A stretch of DNA of 64,000 nt from Aplysia californica (lineage: Eukaryota > Mollusca > Gastropoda > Aplysiida > Aplysiidae). A program made the translations under genes and the position numbers. The notes under the pieces were generated by a model. The model saw nothing but the letters and a program-made list of their open reading frames with translations. It had not been told where the DNA came from and did no database searches. Shown here in pieces: positions 37,115-46,531 of this stretch. The first letter of the stretch is position 1; every line of letters starts with the position of its first letter. Location: contig NW_004797330.1 of the NCBI RefSeq assembly GCF_000002075.1, positions 683,456 through 747,455 on the forward strand, given 5' to 3'.

Positions 37115-37874
37115 GCGCATTGTTTATCTGGCCCGGGAGGGAGAGGTAATCTCCAGGCGTATTTACCACAATTTTAGCGCGCTTTATTGTCTTTGCATTC
37201 ACTTACCGTGTTTCAATTTCAAGCATCAGCGTTCTTACTGTTCTGAGTATTACAGCTGTTCCAATTCGACTTTACTATTTCACATTCATGATTTTTGCAC
37301 TATTCACAGCGTGGCAGAGCCATTCAAATGCCATGTGATTTTTTTTTCTAACAGATACTGGATTTTCGCCTTACTTTTCTCAAACGTAGAAAAATTGGAG
37401 CACATTATATCTAAAATCATTGAGATAAATATACAGAAATACTCTTTATTTGATGGTTACAAGACAGAGTGATAAGATGAGCTTACAAGAATTATAAAAC
37501 AATCCTTTAGAGAATATCTCTTTCTATTCAATATTCACTCGCCACACTATGGACAGCTCAAGCAAGGGCACATCACTCTTGAAGCGAATGTTTTTTCCAT
37601 GAAGTTAGCTGTCGCAAAGAGCTCCCCTAACCCTACTTGGAATTCGAAGCGCTATGAACGGTGACGTGATATCAACACATTGCAGTCAGCGACAACAACA
37701 CACGCGCACTCAGTGACTGGCGGACTCTCACAATATAAGAAAAAAACATAGTTTATGTGCCGCCTACAAAGCCTAGTTTAATTTTATGTGAAGTGGAGGG
37801 CTGTACACATAACCTCGATGCTATGAGTACGGGAACGCGGTACGCATAGCCACGCGTACGGGGATATAGCCACT

Positions 37875-38358
37875 TCGAAGAAAAAAACATTTGACAGTGC
37901 TGTGAATATCAGAAGTCAGATCTGGGCTTATATCTTATAGAAAAAATCATTTGACTGCGCTGTGAGTAGTGGAATTTAGATCTGGGCTTATCACATATAA
38001 GAAAATACGATTCGACGGCGCTTCAAATTGCGGAAGTTACATCTGGGCTTATCGTATAAATATAAGAAAAAAACATTCAACAGCACTTCGAATTGCGGAA
38101 GCTAGATCAGGGCTTATCTTATAAGAAAAAAACCATTCGACAGCGTTGTGAGTAGCGGAAGTTAGACCTGGGCCTATCACATAAGAAAATACAAATCGAC
38201 GGGGCTTTGAATTGCGGAAGTTAGGTCTGGGCTTATCACATGTAAGAAAAAAAACATTCGACGGTGCTGTGAATAGCTAGCGAAAGTAGAATAAAGGAAC
38301 TTAGGTCTGGGTTTATGCTTATCATATATAAGAAAAAAACATTCGGCGGAAGTATTCG
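37875..38358 (+). repeat. Minisatellite, about 60-bp unit, seven copies
   Basis: The unit reads AAGAAAAAAACATTCGAC, a GCTGTGAATAG- or CTTCGAATTGCGG-like variant, GAAGTTAGATCTGGGCTTATC, then ACATAT. The CTGGGCTTAT anchor recurs near 37922, 37982, 38043, 38109, 38168, 38227 and 38308, a spacing of mostly 59-66 bases. Two unit types are mixed along the array. Confidence 0.9.
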
Positions 38359-38592
38359 ATGTCATGAAAAGTGAGCTCACGCTTCGATGATTTTTTGTTT
38401 CCTCAAAATCGCACAGCACTACTGAGCATCAACGATCTAAGCGATCTTCTATCACCAGAGCATGGCGGACGCGCTGCAGTTAGCTGCAAGTGGGAAATTT
38501 TACCGCGCGAAACACATCGATATGGATAAAAGGTCAAGCTACTGACTCAACATGTCGTTCCAAGTCAAAGATCGTGGGCGATTTTGTAGTTT

Positions 38593-38817
38593 CGTTCGTT
38601 AAAGTCAAGTTCCAGGGGGGGGGGTCGCCCCCCTGACCTAATAAAATTATGGAAGGGAGGAGGGGGGGTTCAGTGAGCATGCCCCCCTGAATTTTACCTT
38701 AATTTGATGTTTTGCAGTTGGGTTACATCTCTGTTCTTTGTGTTGCCTATTTGGTCATCAAGACTTCGGGATTTCTTCTCAAAATGTAAACAAATGGATC
38801 GTGGACTTTAACGAACG
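38593..38817. mobile_element. Putative MITE with CGTTCGTTAAAGTC inverted ends
   Basis: CGTTCGTTAAAGTC at 38593 and GACTTTAACGAACG ending at 38817 form a 14-bp inverted repeat around 225 bp. The interior has C/G-rich hairpins (GGGGGGTCGCCCCCC) that also occur at 39540-39640 and in family B. No clear target duplication. Confidence 0.5.
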
Positions 38818-39164
38818 TGTAGTGTGTATTGTAGTAGAGAATCTTTGGCAACTCCACTTCGGATAAAAATAGTCTGTCGGTATCCCAGGAAGTGATGACA
38901 TCACATTACTAAATATAGCAGCCAACCAGGAAGATGCATCATTCTACATTTAACGGCATGTGTACAGCAAGACTGTCCACGAGTCACAACTCACCGGAAG
39001 TTACCCCCGGTAGTAAAGCGGGAGGCAAAGCAAAGCACAACCCTGCTCAGAGCTCGCAAGCCTCTAGCACAAGCCGTCCGCTGCTTGCAAGCCTTCGATT
39101 AATCGAGCAAACTTCAGCTCTACCTTCTGCCCTTATGATTTTACAAGGAGGAGGCCTTTCTATT

Positions 39165-39300
39165 TCTAGATATCTAGATCTAGATCTATCGGCAATTGCG
39201 ATCCAGCAAAAAATGAGAATAAATAAAAGGTGCAGATCTATAATCTAGATCTAGACGTAGATCTAGTCTAGATCTAGAATCTAGATATCTAGAAGAAAAT
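39165..39300. repeat. Self-complementary (GATCTA)n short tandem tract
   Basis: Repeated AGATCT/TCTAGA hexamers. Similar tracts recur at about 42070-42180, 43080-43205, 43620-43655, 45955-46050, 46862-46880, 57966-57980 and 58178-58220. The unit is its own reverse complement. Confidence 0.85.
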
Positions 39301-39654
39301 GAAAAATTACGTAGATCTACAAATCAAATCCTTTTTAGTGTAATGTGCATTCAGAAAAGGGCACTACTTGGATATATATATGGTGGTCCCAACTTGGATA
39401 TGGTGGTCCCGGCTTTTGTGTAGGCCTACTGAAATATCGATACTGATTTAAATAGTCCATATCAATATTTTATGTTTTATATCAGTAGCCTAGATCTAAA
39501 TCTAGCCTACAAAATGAGCAGTAAAATTCACTTGTTTTTCACGAGGCAAGGAGGGTAGCCCCCCTGACTAAAAAAACCAAAACAAAACATGGGGAGTTTC
39601 AGGGGAATGCCCCCCAGAATTTGACCACGATTTGATGTTTTGCAATTACGTTTG

Positions 39655-39793
39655 AAAACATGCGATTAAACGTAGAAAGACGCAAACTATTTTTAGGTAC
39701 GGCGCCCATTTTGTTTGATATCACACCAGGATACCCCTCCGATCACGTGACTACATCTAAGTTATAGCCAACCGCATGGCACCAAAGATGGAA
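39655..39793 (+). repeat. Promoter-like dispersed repeat, copy 2
   Basis: It matches 36841-36971 from CATGCGATTAAACG to GCACCAAAGATGGAAG. It keeps GATCACGTGAC (a perfect E-box), but the CRE is mutated to TGATATCACA. Confidence 0.75.
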
Positions 39794-40037
39794 GTGTCTA
39801 TGTTATAACGCTTCATCTACATCATGCTTTCGGAAATTCTGATGGCCGAATAGACAGCGCGTCGGCGTTAGAAGTCATGCAATGATTTTAGGAGCGGTTC
39901 GATTCCGGTCCCCGGCTATTTTGTTTATCTCTTTTCCTCCTCCCAACTGACTAACAGTCCCATAAATTATAATTTGTAGAGCTGATTTGAAGTTTGTTTT
40001 TAGATCTAGATCATTTAAGAATATAGATCTAATCCTC

Positions 40038-40294
40038 GGGAAGATTGAAGAATACCAGACCACTCATACATTATTGCGAGAGAAAGTGAGGTCGGTGGGG
40101 CAGGTGGTTGGGGTGGAGGAGGGGGGAGGGGTGGTTCAGGGGGGTCTCCCCCCTGACAAAATTTTAACGAATTATAGATCTACCAGTCCGAAATTCTCCA
40201 TTGAGAGATTATATTAAAAATGGGAAAATTATGAATTCCTAAGTTTGAGACATAGGCAAAGTCAGTCCGCTGGTCCGGTATTCTTCAATCTTAC
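40038..40294. mobile_element. Family B MITE, copy 1
   Basis: The inverted ends carry AAGATTGAAGAATACC and GGTATTCTTCAATCTT. The element is flanked by CTAATCCTC at 40029-40037 and 40295-40303, an exact 9-bp direct repeat. It starts with GGG, as family A does at one end. A G-run/C-run hairpin (GGGGGGTCTCCCCCC) lies in the middle. Confidence 0.75.
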
Positions 40295-40328
40295 CTAATC
40301 CTCCAGCGTCTTTACAGCAATTTTAGTA

Positions 40329-40478
40329 CACTTCCATCTTTGGTGCCATGCGGTTGGCTATATTGCTATACTTAGATGTAGTCTAGTCACGTGATCGGAG
40401 GGGAATCCTGGTCTGACGTCAAACAAGATGGGCGCGTACCTAAAAATAGTTAGCGTCTTTCTACGTTTAATCGCATGT
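40329..40478 (-). repeat. Promoter-like dispersed repeat, copy 3 (inverted)
   Basis: The reverse complement of copy 2, with TGACGTCAGACC (a CRE) and GATCACGTGAC (an E-box) both intact. Copies 2 and 3 face each other around family B copy 1. Confidence 0.75.
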
Positions 40479-40623
40479 GGTATGAAAGGCTAGATCTATC
40501 TCACCATATCGGCAGGCGAATCAAAAAGTAATCGTTTAGACTTAGAACCAGAAGTATTATTATAAGAATAAGCAATTGGCGTTGGCGTTGGGCTGGGGTC
40601 AAAGGCCGTCGTTATTAAGACTC

Positions 40624-40724
40624 AAGTCCGAATAACATTTTTTCATATTCGGACTCGAGTCTGAATTTTAAAAATTCTTATTCGGACTCGAGTCCGAATA
40701 TGAAAAAATGTTATTCGGACTCGG
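40624..40724. repeat. Near-perfect cruciform, arms of about 43 bases
   Basis: AGTCCGAATAACATTTTTTC followed by ATATTCGGACTCGAGTC is repeated in reverse complement after a loop of about 12 bases. It belongs to the left subterminal region of element I. Confidence 0.85.
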
Positions 40725-41535
40725 GTCCGGAAAAAAAAGGAAGTGTCTTCGTTCTATAGATCTAACGTTCAGTGCTTCCCATTTTCCGCCATTTTTTAGT
40801 TTCCCCCACACCTTTTCTGCCGATCCGATGCCCGCCGCCGCATTGATAAGGCCCCCCCCACCCCCCATGTTTTCCACTTTCTTTGTTGTAGAAAAAGGTA
40901 AAATTGAAGATTAGCAGACCACCTGGCACCTGCATATTATGAGCTGTGTAAAAAAAAAAGACCGATTTGTTCAAATACACAAGCCTGTGTCATCTCGACT
41001 GTTTACCAAGAAAAAGTTGTGAACCTGTGTAGAGCTGAGCATGCAGCGACTTTTGATTCCATAAACCAGCGCCCAATTCATTACGTAGATCTACATCAAG
41101 ACTAGCTTTTTATTGTAATAATGATCAGTTGCGGGGGGAAAAAAGACTGACGCATAAGCGACGTTCAACGCCCGGACCGATAGTGCCCCCCCATCCCCCT
41201 CCCCGACATGCACACAGCCACACGTGTGCAGGCCGCCCATCCGACCCCGACACACACTAACGAGCCATCTTTAATTGCTTCTGATGACCTCTTGACAAAT
41301 AAACATGTATTAGAAGCGCCATAACTTTTCAGGCCGGCCTCAAATTCATCATAAGATAAAAACTCGGCTCCTGCACAAAACGCCATTTTGCCCGAAGTGA
41401 TCCCGGTCTCTACCCAGCCTGAGGCGAGTCACGAGTGAGGCAGGACAGGAAGCCGGAGTCACGAGTCGCAGACAGTCGGAAGTCGGAAGTGATGTCATGC
41501 TGGACAAGAATCAGAGTCCGAATAACATTTTTTAA

Positions 41536-42022
41536 GAAAGTGGCTATTCTCACCCGCCCGGAAGTTCTCGCAAGATCAACTCCTCCCCTCTTCTCTCTCT
41601 CTCTGTCTCTTTCTGAATACTGTCTATCGGTGTGGACGATCAAATTGACCAAAACAAAGTTAAAAAATGATGTTAAAACACAAAAGTAAATTAATTTGGT
41701 TGTCTACAAAGATGCTATGGCTATTTAACTTTTCGAATCGAGTCGAACTACGCGGGTCGCCATTTTGTTTTGCCCGGAAATTCTCGCGCTACTCCTCTCT
41801 CTCTTTCTCTCCACTGCCCACAGACAAAATTGTACGCTTTTAGTAGGCTACAGTTGTAATGGAACGTTTGTTCACGGCACAGAATTCTACAATTTTTCTG
41901 TTATCACAGTGTAGAATTCTGTGGTTTAAGTTGAACGCAAAATTTGGTGAACGCGCACCGGGTGAGAATAGCCACAAGACTCGCCTGCACTATTCTCACT
42001 CCGGGTGAGAATAGAGGTGGCC
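41536..42022 (-). mobile_element. GGCC...CACTT-type element II, nested inside element I
   Basis: Flanked by TTTTTTAA (41528-41535 and 42023-42030). Read on the minus strand it begins GGCCACCTCTATTCTCACC and ends GGTGAGAATAGCCACTTTC, the same layout as element I but in opposite orientation. Its palindromic unit is TATTCTCAC...GTGAGAATA. Removing it restores a continuous right arm of element I. Confidence 0.7.
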
Positions 42023-42069
42023 TTTTTTAATTTCGGACTCGAGTCCGAATAGTCACTTCGGGGGTCAAA

Positions 42070-43414
42070 ACTAGATTAGATCTAGAATATAGATCTAGAT
42101 CTATATTTAGATCTAGTTCTAGATAATATAGACTTCTTATATATATATAGATCTATATCTAGATCTAGATTATAGATCTAACTGTCACCAAAGTCGGGGC
42201 CACCATATCCAAGTAGTGCCCAGAAAAGAGTTCGAAACACTTGGAATGACTAAATACTAACAAGTCAATCTCAGGAACAAAATAAACTAGGCTTGATCTA
42301 GCCTGTTGTTGTTAGTTTGTCTTGTTGCTGTTAGATCTATCCTGAGACCTGAACGACGGATTTTCTACTTTCAGCTTTGTACTTCCGGTAGGCCTACTCT
42401 CCACCTCCACTCTCCAGACTGTTCTGGGCAGATTGATGCCAAGTTGGCCTAGGCCAGGGCAAAGATCCTATAACCCAGGCTATTTTACGATCTTTGTAGT
42501 GGTGGGTGATGTTTGTTTTCGTGTGTGAAAGTGATGTCTAGAATCCACTTCCATTCTCTCTTTGTGATTTTTAAAAGCCTACAGGTATCTAATTTCTTTT
42601 GATAGGATCTTGGGTTGTTGAACTGAACGATTGGCCTACCGGATGTGAAGAGAGGCTAAACTTGATGACCAGTTGTTGTTATTTTAGCCTACCGGACCGG
42701 AATTAGGCTATCGGTTATCGTTCTTTGACGGTTGGCGTCTGGTAGGAATGAACGCAAACCACCGCGAATTGCATCTTATTGTACAATCCGTTGAAAATTG
42801 TTGCCAACAGTGAAACATCTCCTCAATAGTGCCAGTAAATATGGACCAGCATACAGTTGCACTGTAATTGTTTGATTTATGGTCTGTTTTAAGACTAGAT
42901 AGATCGTTAATAAACCTTTGGAAATAACTACTTCCAACTGATGCCGGTAGGTAGATTTAGTAGGATGCAAAATTTCACCTCTGTTTTGGTTTTGTCTAAT
43001 ATCTAGATTCTATCGAATAGTCCTATCTGTTGTGTGTAGTGTAGTTGAAAGGTTGAGCAGGGCCTAGATCTACTTGCACTACAACTAGATCTAAAATCTA
43101 GATCTAGATTAGAAGACCTACAGGCTTCAGTGGAGTCTGCTGATATGGGTTCCGGGGTGGCCACTGGTTCTAGAATCTAGATCTAGAGTAAGAGAGTAGA
43201 TCTAGAGATCTAGCCCTCGTCCTGCAGAGGCTGGGTTTATGTCGCCCGATTATAAGCCTATTTCAGCACCCCGCCTGCAGTCTGGTCCTGCATCAGTCTG
43301 GACCCTGGCTCAGTGCACGTTGGCCGAGCACCATCTCCCGTTCAATTCGGGTCCCGTGTCGGATCTGCTTTCACACAGCACAAGTAGTGTGTGTGTGTCA
43401 GTCTGCTTGGAGCT
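42070..43414. other. Intergenic DNA with GATCTA tracts
   Basis: Apart from hexamer tracts at about 42070-42180 and 43080-43205, no gene or bounded element was recognised. Confidence 0.4.
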
Positions 43415-43423
43415 TACATTTAA

Positions 43424-43934
43424 GGGATAAAGGGGAGTGTATACAGACCCGGTAACCGGGAACCAAGTCACAAAGTATACAGACCCGGTAGGGGAACTCT
43501 TTTGTGATTTCGGAAAGTTTCAGCGCCCTCTTGGCTCAGGGTAGACCTGGGTTCTTCTAGTTCTAGATCTATGGCCTAGGTCTAGACAGACAGACATAAA
43601 TCTTTGATCTAGTTTCGAGGCTAGCCTAGATCTAGATCTAGATCTAGAATCTAAATGAAAATTGCGGATGTCTTTTCGATGAACGATCGTTTTTCCTCCG
43701 TTTTGAAGTTGGAGGAATCACAATTTGAAGACAAGAACAATGTCATAATTTCAATTGAGCAGTAACTCTCTCTCTCTCTCTTTCTGTCTCTCCTCTGTCT
43801 CTGTGTATCGCTCGCTTTCTCTTTGTCTTTGTTTGTCTCTGTCTTTCTTTCTCCTCACCTATTTCCCACTCGCTATCTTTCTCTCGTTCCCTCCTGCCAA
43901 CTGGGGCATGTCATATATATACATTTTGCTAGCA

Positions 43935-44013
<79 letters not shown>

Positions 44014-44118
44014 ACCGGGTCTGGGCGCTGAAACTTTCCGAAATCGCAAAAGAGTTCCTCTACCGGGTCTGTATACTTCGTGACTTCATTCCCGGTTACC
44101 GGGTCTGTATACACTTCG
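43424..44118 (+). mobile_element. MULE-like family A copy 2
   Basis: Flanked by an exact 9-bp duplication, TACATTTAA (43415-43423 and 44119-44127). The left end has nine extra bases before the usual GGGAGTGTATACAG; the right end is GTATACACTTCG. The interior, left to right, holds a GATCTA-rich part, a short frame starting MKIADVFSMNDRFSSVLKLE (43653-43760), a pyrimidine-rich region, and (CT)n-(CA)n before the right arm. It is in opposite orientation to copy 1. Confidence 0.8.
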
Positions 44119-44347
44119 TACATTTAAACATTATTGTGTGGGCTTGTCACTCATTCAAAACATGCCAAGTTGGTAGCTGTAGATGTTCGTCCAATGAAAT
44201 TATAGAACAAATTGACCCACTTAGACTTAGAGACTGAAAGTTGGAAACTGTTCGGAGAAAGAGTTCAAGTTTATTTTCCCGAGCGTTTGGAAAAATAGAG
44301 GCGGCCTACTTTTCCCCCAAACCTGAGGATATAAAACATTGCTACAT

Positions 44348-44567
44348 GGGACTAGGGAAATTGAAGAATACCGGACCACTGGTACATTATTGCGCGAGAA
44401 GGTGGGGGGGGGTTCAGGGGGGTCTCCCCCCTGACAAAATTTCAACGAATAGATCTACCGGTCCGAGATTCTCCGCTGAGAGATATTAAAAACGGGAACA
44501 TTATGAATTCCTAAGGTTGAGACATAGGCAAAGTCAGTCCGCTGGTCCGGTATTCTTCAATCTTACC
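44348..44567. mobile_element. Family B MITE, copy 2
   Basis: Flanked by TTGCTACAT (44339-44347 and 44568-44576), an exact 9-bp duplication. It begins GGGACTAGGGAAATTGAAG and ends TTCTTCAATCTTACC. It shares its interior, including the G/C hairpin, with the copy at 40038-40294. Confidence 0.8.
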
Positions 44568-45130
44568 TTGCTACATTATTAGAGAGGAATCTGACCTCAA
44601 TGAACATGATGCTTGACTTGTAGGGGGTGTGGTAAGTGGTGGTTATGTTTGCATTGGTGTCGTGGAAACAAATACATGGTATTTTTCTTTCCAGGCAATA
44701 ACATTCATCCTCTCGCACATCAGAACCTTCCTCATACATCCTTTTGAAAATTCTCATTTCCATGCTTAATCGCACATTCAGCAGTCAAATCTAAAAATTC
44801 ATCCAAGAGTTTTTTAAACGAAGTGTATACGTAACCGGGAACAAAGTCACGAAGTATACAGACCCGGTAAGGGAACTCTTTTGTGATTTCGGAAAGTTTC
44901 AGCGCCCAGACCCGGTAGTGTTTGTGTGTGTGTGTGAGAGAGAGAGCTAGCAAAATGTATGACATGCCCCAGTTGGCAGGAGGGAACGAGAGAAAGATAT
45001 AGACGTCTAGTGGGAAATAGGTGGGGAGAAAGAAAGACAGAGACAAACAAAGAAAAAGAGAATGCAAGCAACAGAGCGAGAGAGAAATAGAGAGGATGAC
45101 TGCTCGAGAGAAATTATGACATTGTTCTTT

Positions 45131-45866
45131 GGGAGTGTATACAGACCCGGTAACCGGAAACAAAGTCACAAAGTATACAGACCCGGTAAAGGAACTCTTT
45201 TGTGATTTCGGAGAGTTTCAGCGCCCTCTTGGCTCAGGGTAGACCTAGGTTCTTCTAGATCTATGGTCTAGACAGGCAGACTTAAATCTTTGATCTAGTT
45301 TCACGGCTAGCCTAGATCTAAATGAAGATTGCGGATGTCTTTTCGATGAACGATCGTTTTTCCTCCGTTTTGGAGTTGGGAGGAATTACAATTTGAAGAA
45401 AAGAACAACGAAGTGTATACAGACCCGGTAACCGGGAACAAAGTCACGAAGTATACAGACCCGGTAGGGGAACTCTTTTGTGATTTCGGGAAGTTTCAGC
45501 CCCCAGACCCGGTAAAAATCTAGTGTGTNNNNNNNNNNNNNNNNNNNNNNNNNNNNNNNNNNNNNNNNNNNNNNNNNNNNNNNNNNNNNNNNNNNNNNNN
45601 NNNNNNNNNNNNNNNNNNNNNNNNNNNNNNNNNNNNNNNNNNNNNNNNNNNNNNNNNNNNNNNNNNNNNNNNNNNNNNNNNNNNNNNNNNNNNNNNNNNN
45701 NNNNNNNNNNNNNNNNNNNNNNNNNNNNNNNNNNNNNNNNNNNNNNACACACTAGATTTTTACCGGGTCTGGGGGCTGAAACTTCCCGAAATCACAAAAG
45801 AGTTCCCCTACCGGGTCTGTATACTTCGTGACTTTGTTCCCGGTTACCGGGTCTGTATACACTTCG
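45131..45866 (+). mobile_element. MULE-like family A copy 4, nested, containing a gap
   Basis: Flanked by TTGTTCTTT (45122-45130 and 45867-45875), an exact 9-bp duplication of family interior sequence. It starts GGGAGTGTATAC and ends GTATACACTTCG. At 45409 a further CGAAGTGTATAC end begins, right after AAAGAACAA, suggesting a third-level insertion whose far side falls in the gap. The sequences on both sides of the gap are mirror images. Confidence 0.65.
45529..45746. other. Assembly gap of 218 N
   Basis: A run of N. The bases just outside are inverted copies of each other (ATCTAGTGTGT before, ACACACTAGAT after). A hairpin or repeat collapse is the likely cause. Frames drawn across it are not real. 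Confidence 0.99.
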
Positions 45867-46531
45867 TTGTTCTTTTCTTCAAATTGTAATTCCTCCAACT
45901 CCAAAACGGAGGAAAAACGATCGTTCATCGAAAAGACATCCGCAATCTTCATTTAGATCTAATCTAGATCTAGATCTAGGCTAGCCTCGAAACTATACCA
46001 AGGATTTATGTCTGTCTGTCTAGATCTAGATCTAGACCAGGCCATAGATCTACTAGAAGAACCTAGGTCTACCTTGAGCCAAGAGGGCGCTGAAACTTTC
46101 CAAAACCACAAAAGAGTTCCCCTACCGGGTCTGTATACACTCCCTTTTTTAAATGACTGGAGTGGACTTGAAGTTGTAGTTGCCAGGAACTGTGGTCATC
46201 ACTGGCTGTGGTTATCACTGGCTGCGATGGAGTAGTGGGTGCTCTTGGCTGCTCTGAGGTGGTGGACACCCCTGGCTGGAGTGAAGTTTTGACTGGTGGA
46301 TTGAATATCGTGTTACATCTCACTTTATTCCAGTCCAGTACATTGACATCAAGAGGGAACAGTCCTGCTTTTTTGAAGCACAATGCCTCAATTCCTTTCT
46401 CACCTTCGTATCTGGAAACTGTTTTATCCCAGTCCCAGGCCTTCTTGATAACTGGAGCAAAGATAGTCTTGCTTACGGTACTTTTTGTACTTTCTTGTTA
46501 ATCAAGAACTGCCATTCTCCAATTTTTTTAA

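Larger units (their letters stand above)
40604..42060 (+). mobile_element. GGCC...CACTTCG element I (MULE-like), with nested copy
   Basis: Flanked by an exact 9-bp duplication, GGGGTCAAA (40595-40603 and 42061-42069). It begins GGCCGTCGTTATT and ends AATAGTCACTTCG. The subterminal palindromic unit TATTCGGACTCGAGTCC and its reverse complement occur several times near the left end and once at the right end. No coding frame is recognised. It is interrupted by element II (41536-42022). Confidence 0.8.
44819..46144 (-). mobile_element. MULE-like family A copy 3, carrying a nested copy 4
   Basis: Flanked by an exact 9-bp duplication, TTTTTTAAA (44810-44818 and 46145-46153). The ends are CGAAGTGTATAC and GTATACACTCCC. 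Its own halves (44819-45130 and 45867-46144) become continuous with the family interior once the nested copy at 45131-45866 is removed. It is inserted in the C-terminal part of the pogo transposase remnant, whose frame continues on either side (HSSHLKK, then LLDEFLDLTAEC). Confidence 0.75.

Noticed and set aside
37747-37877. A fourth member of the GGCC...CACTTCG family ending at 37877
   Set aside because: The right end (ATAGCCACTTCG) and a nearby palindrome fit, and AAGAAAAAA occurs on both sides. However, no GGCC start is present, and the flanking repeat is part of the minisatellite unit itself.
45444-45831. Reading frames running through the gap on both strands
   Set aside because: They consist mainly of unknown residues across the N run and are mirror images produced by the palindrome.
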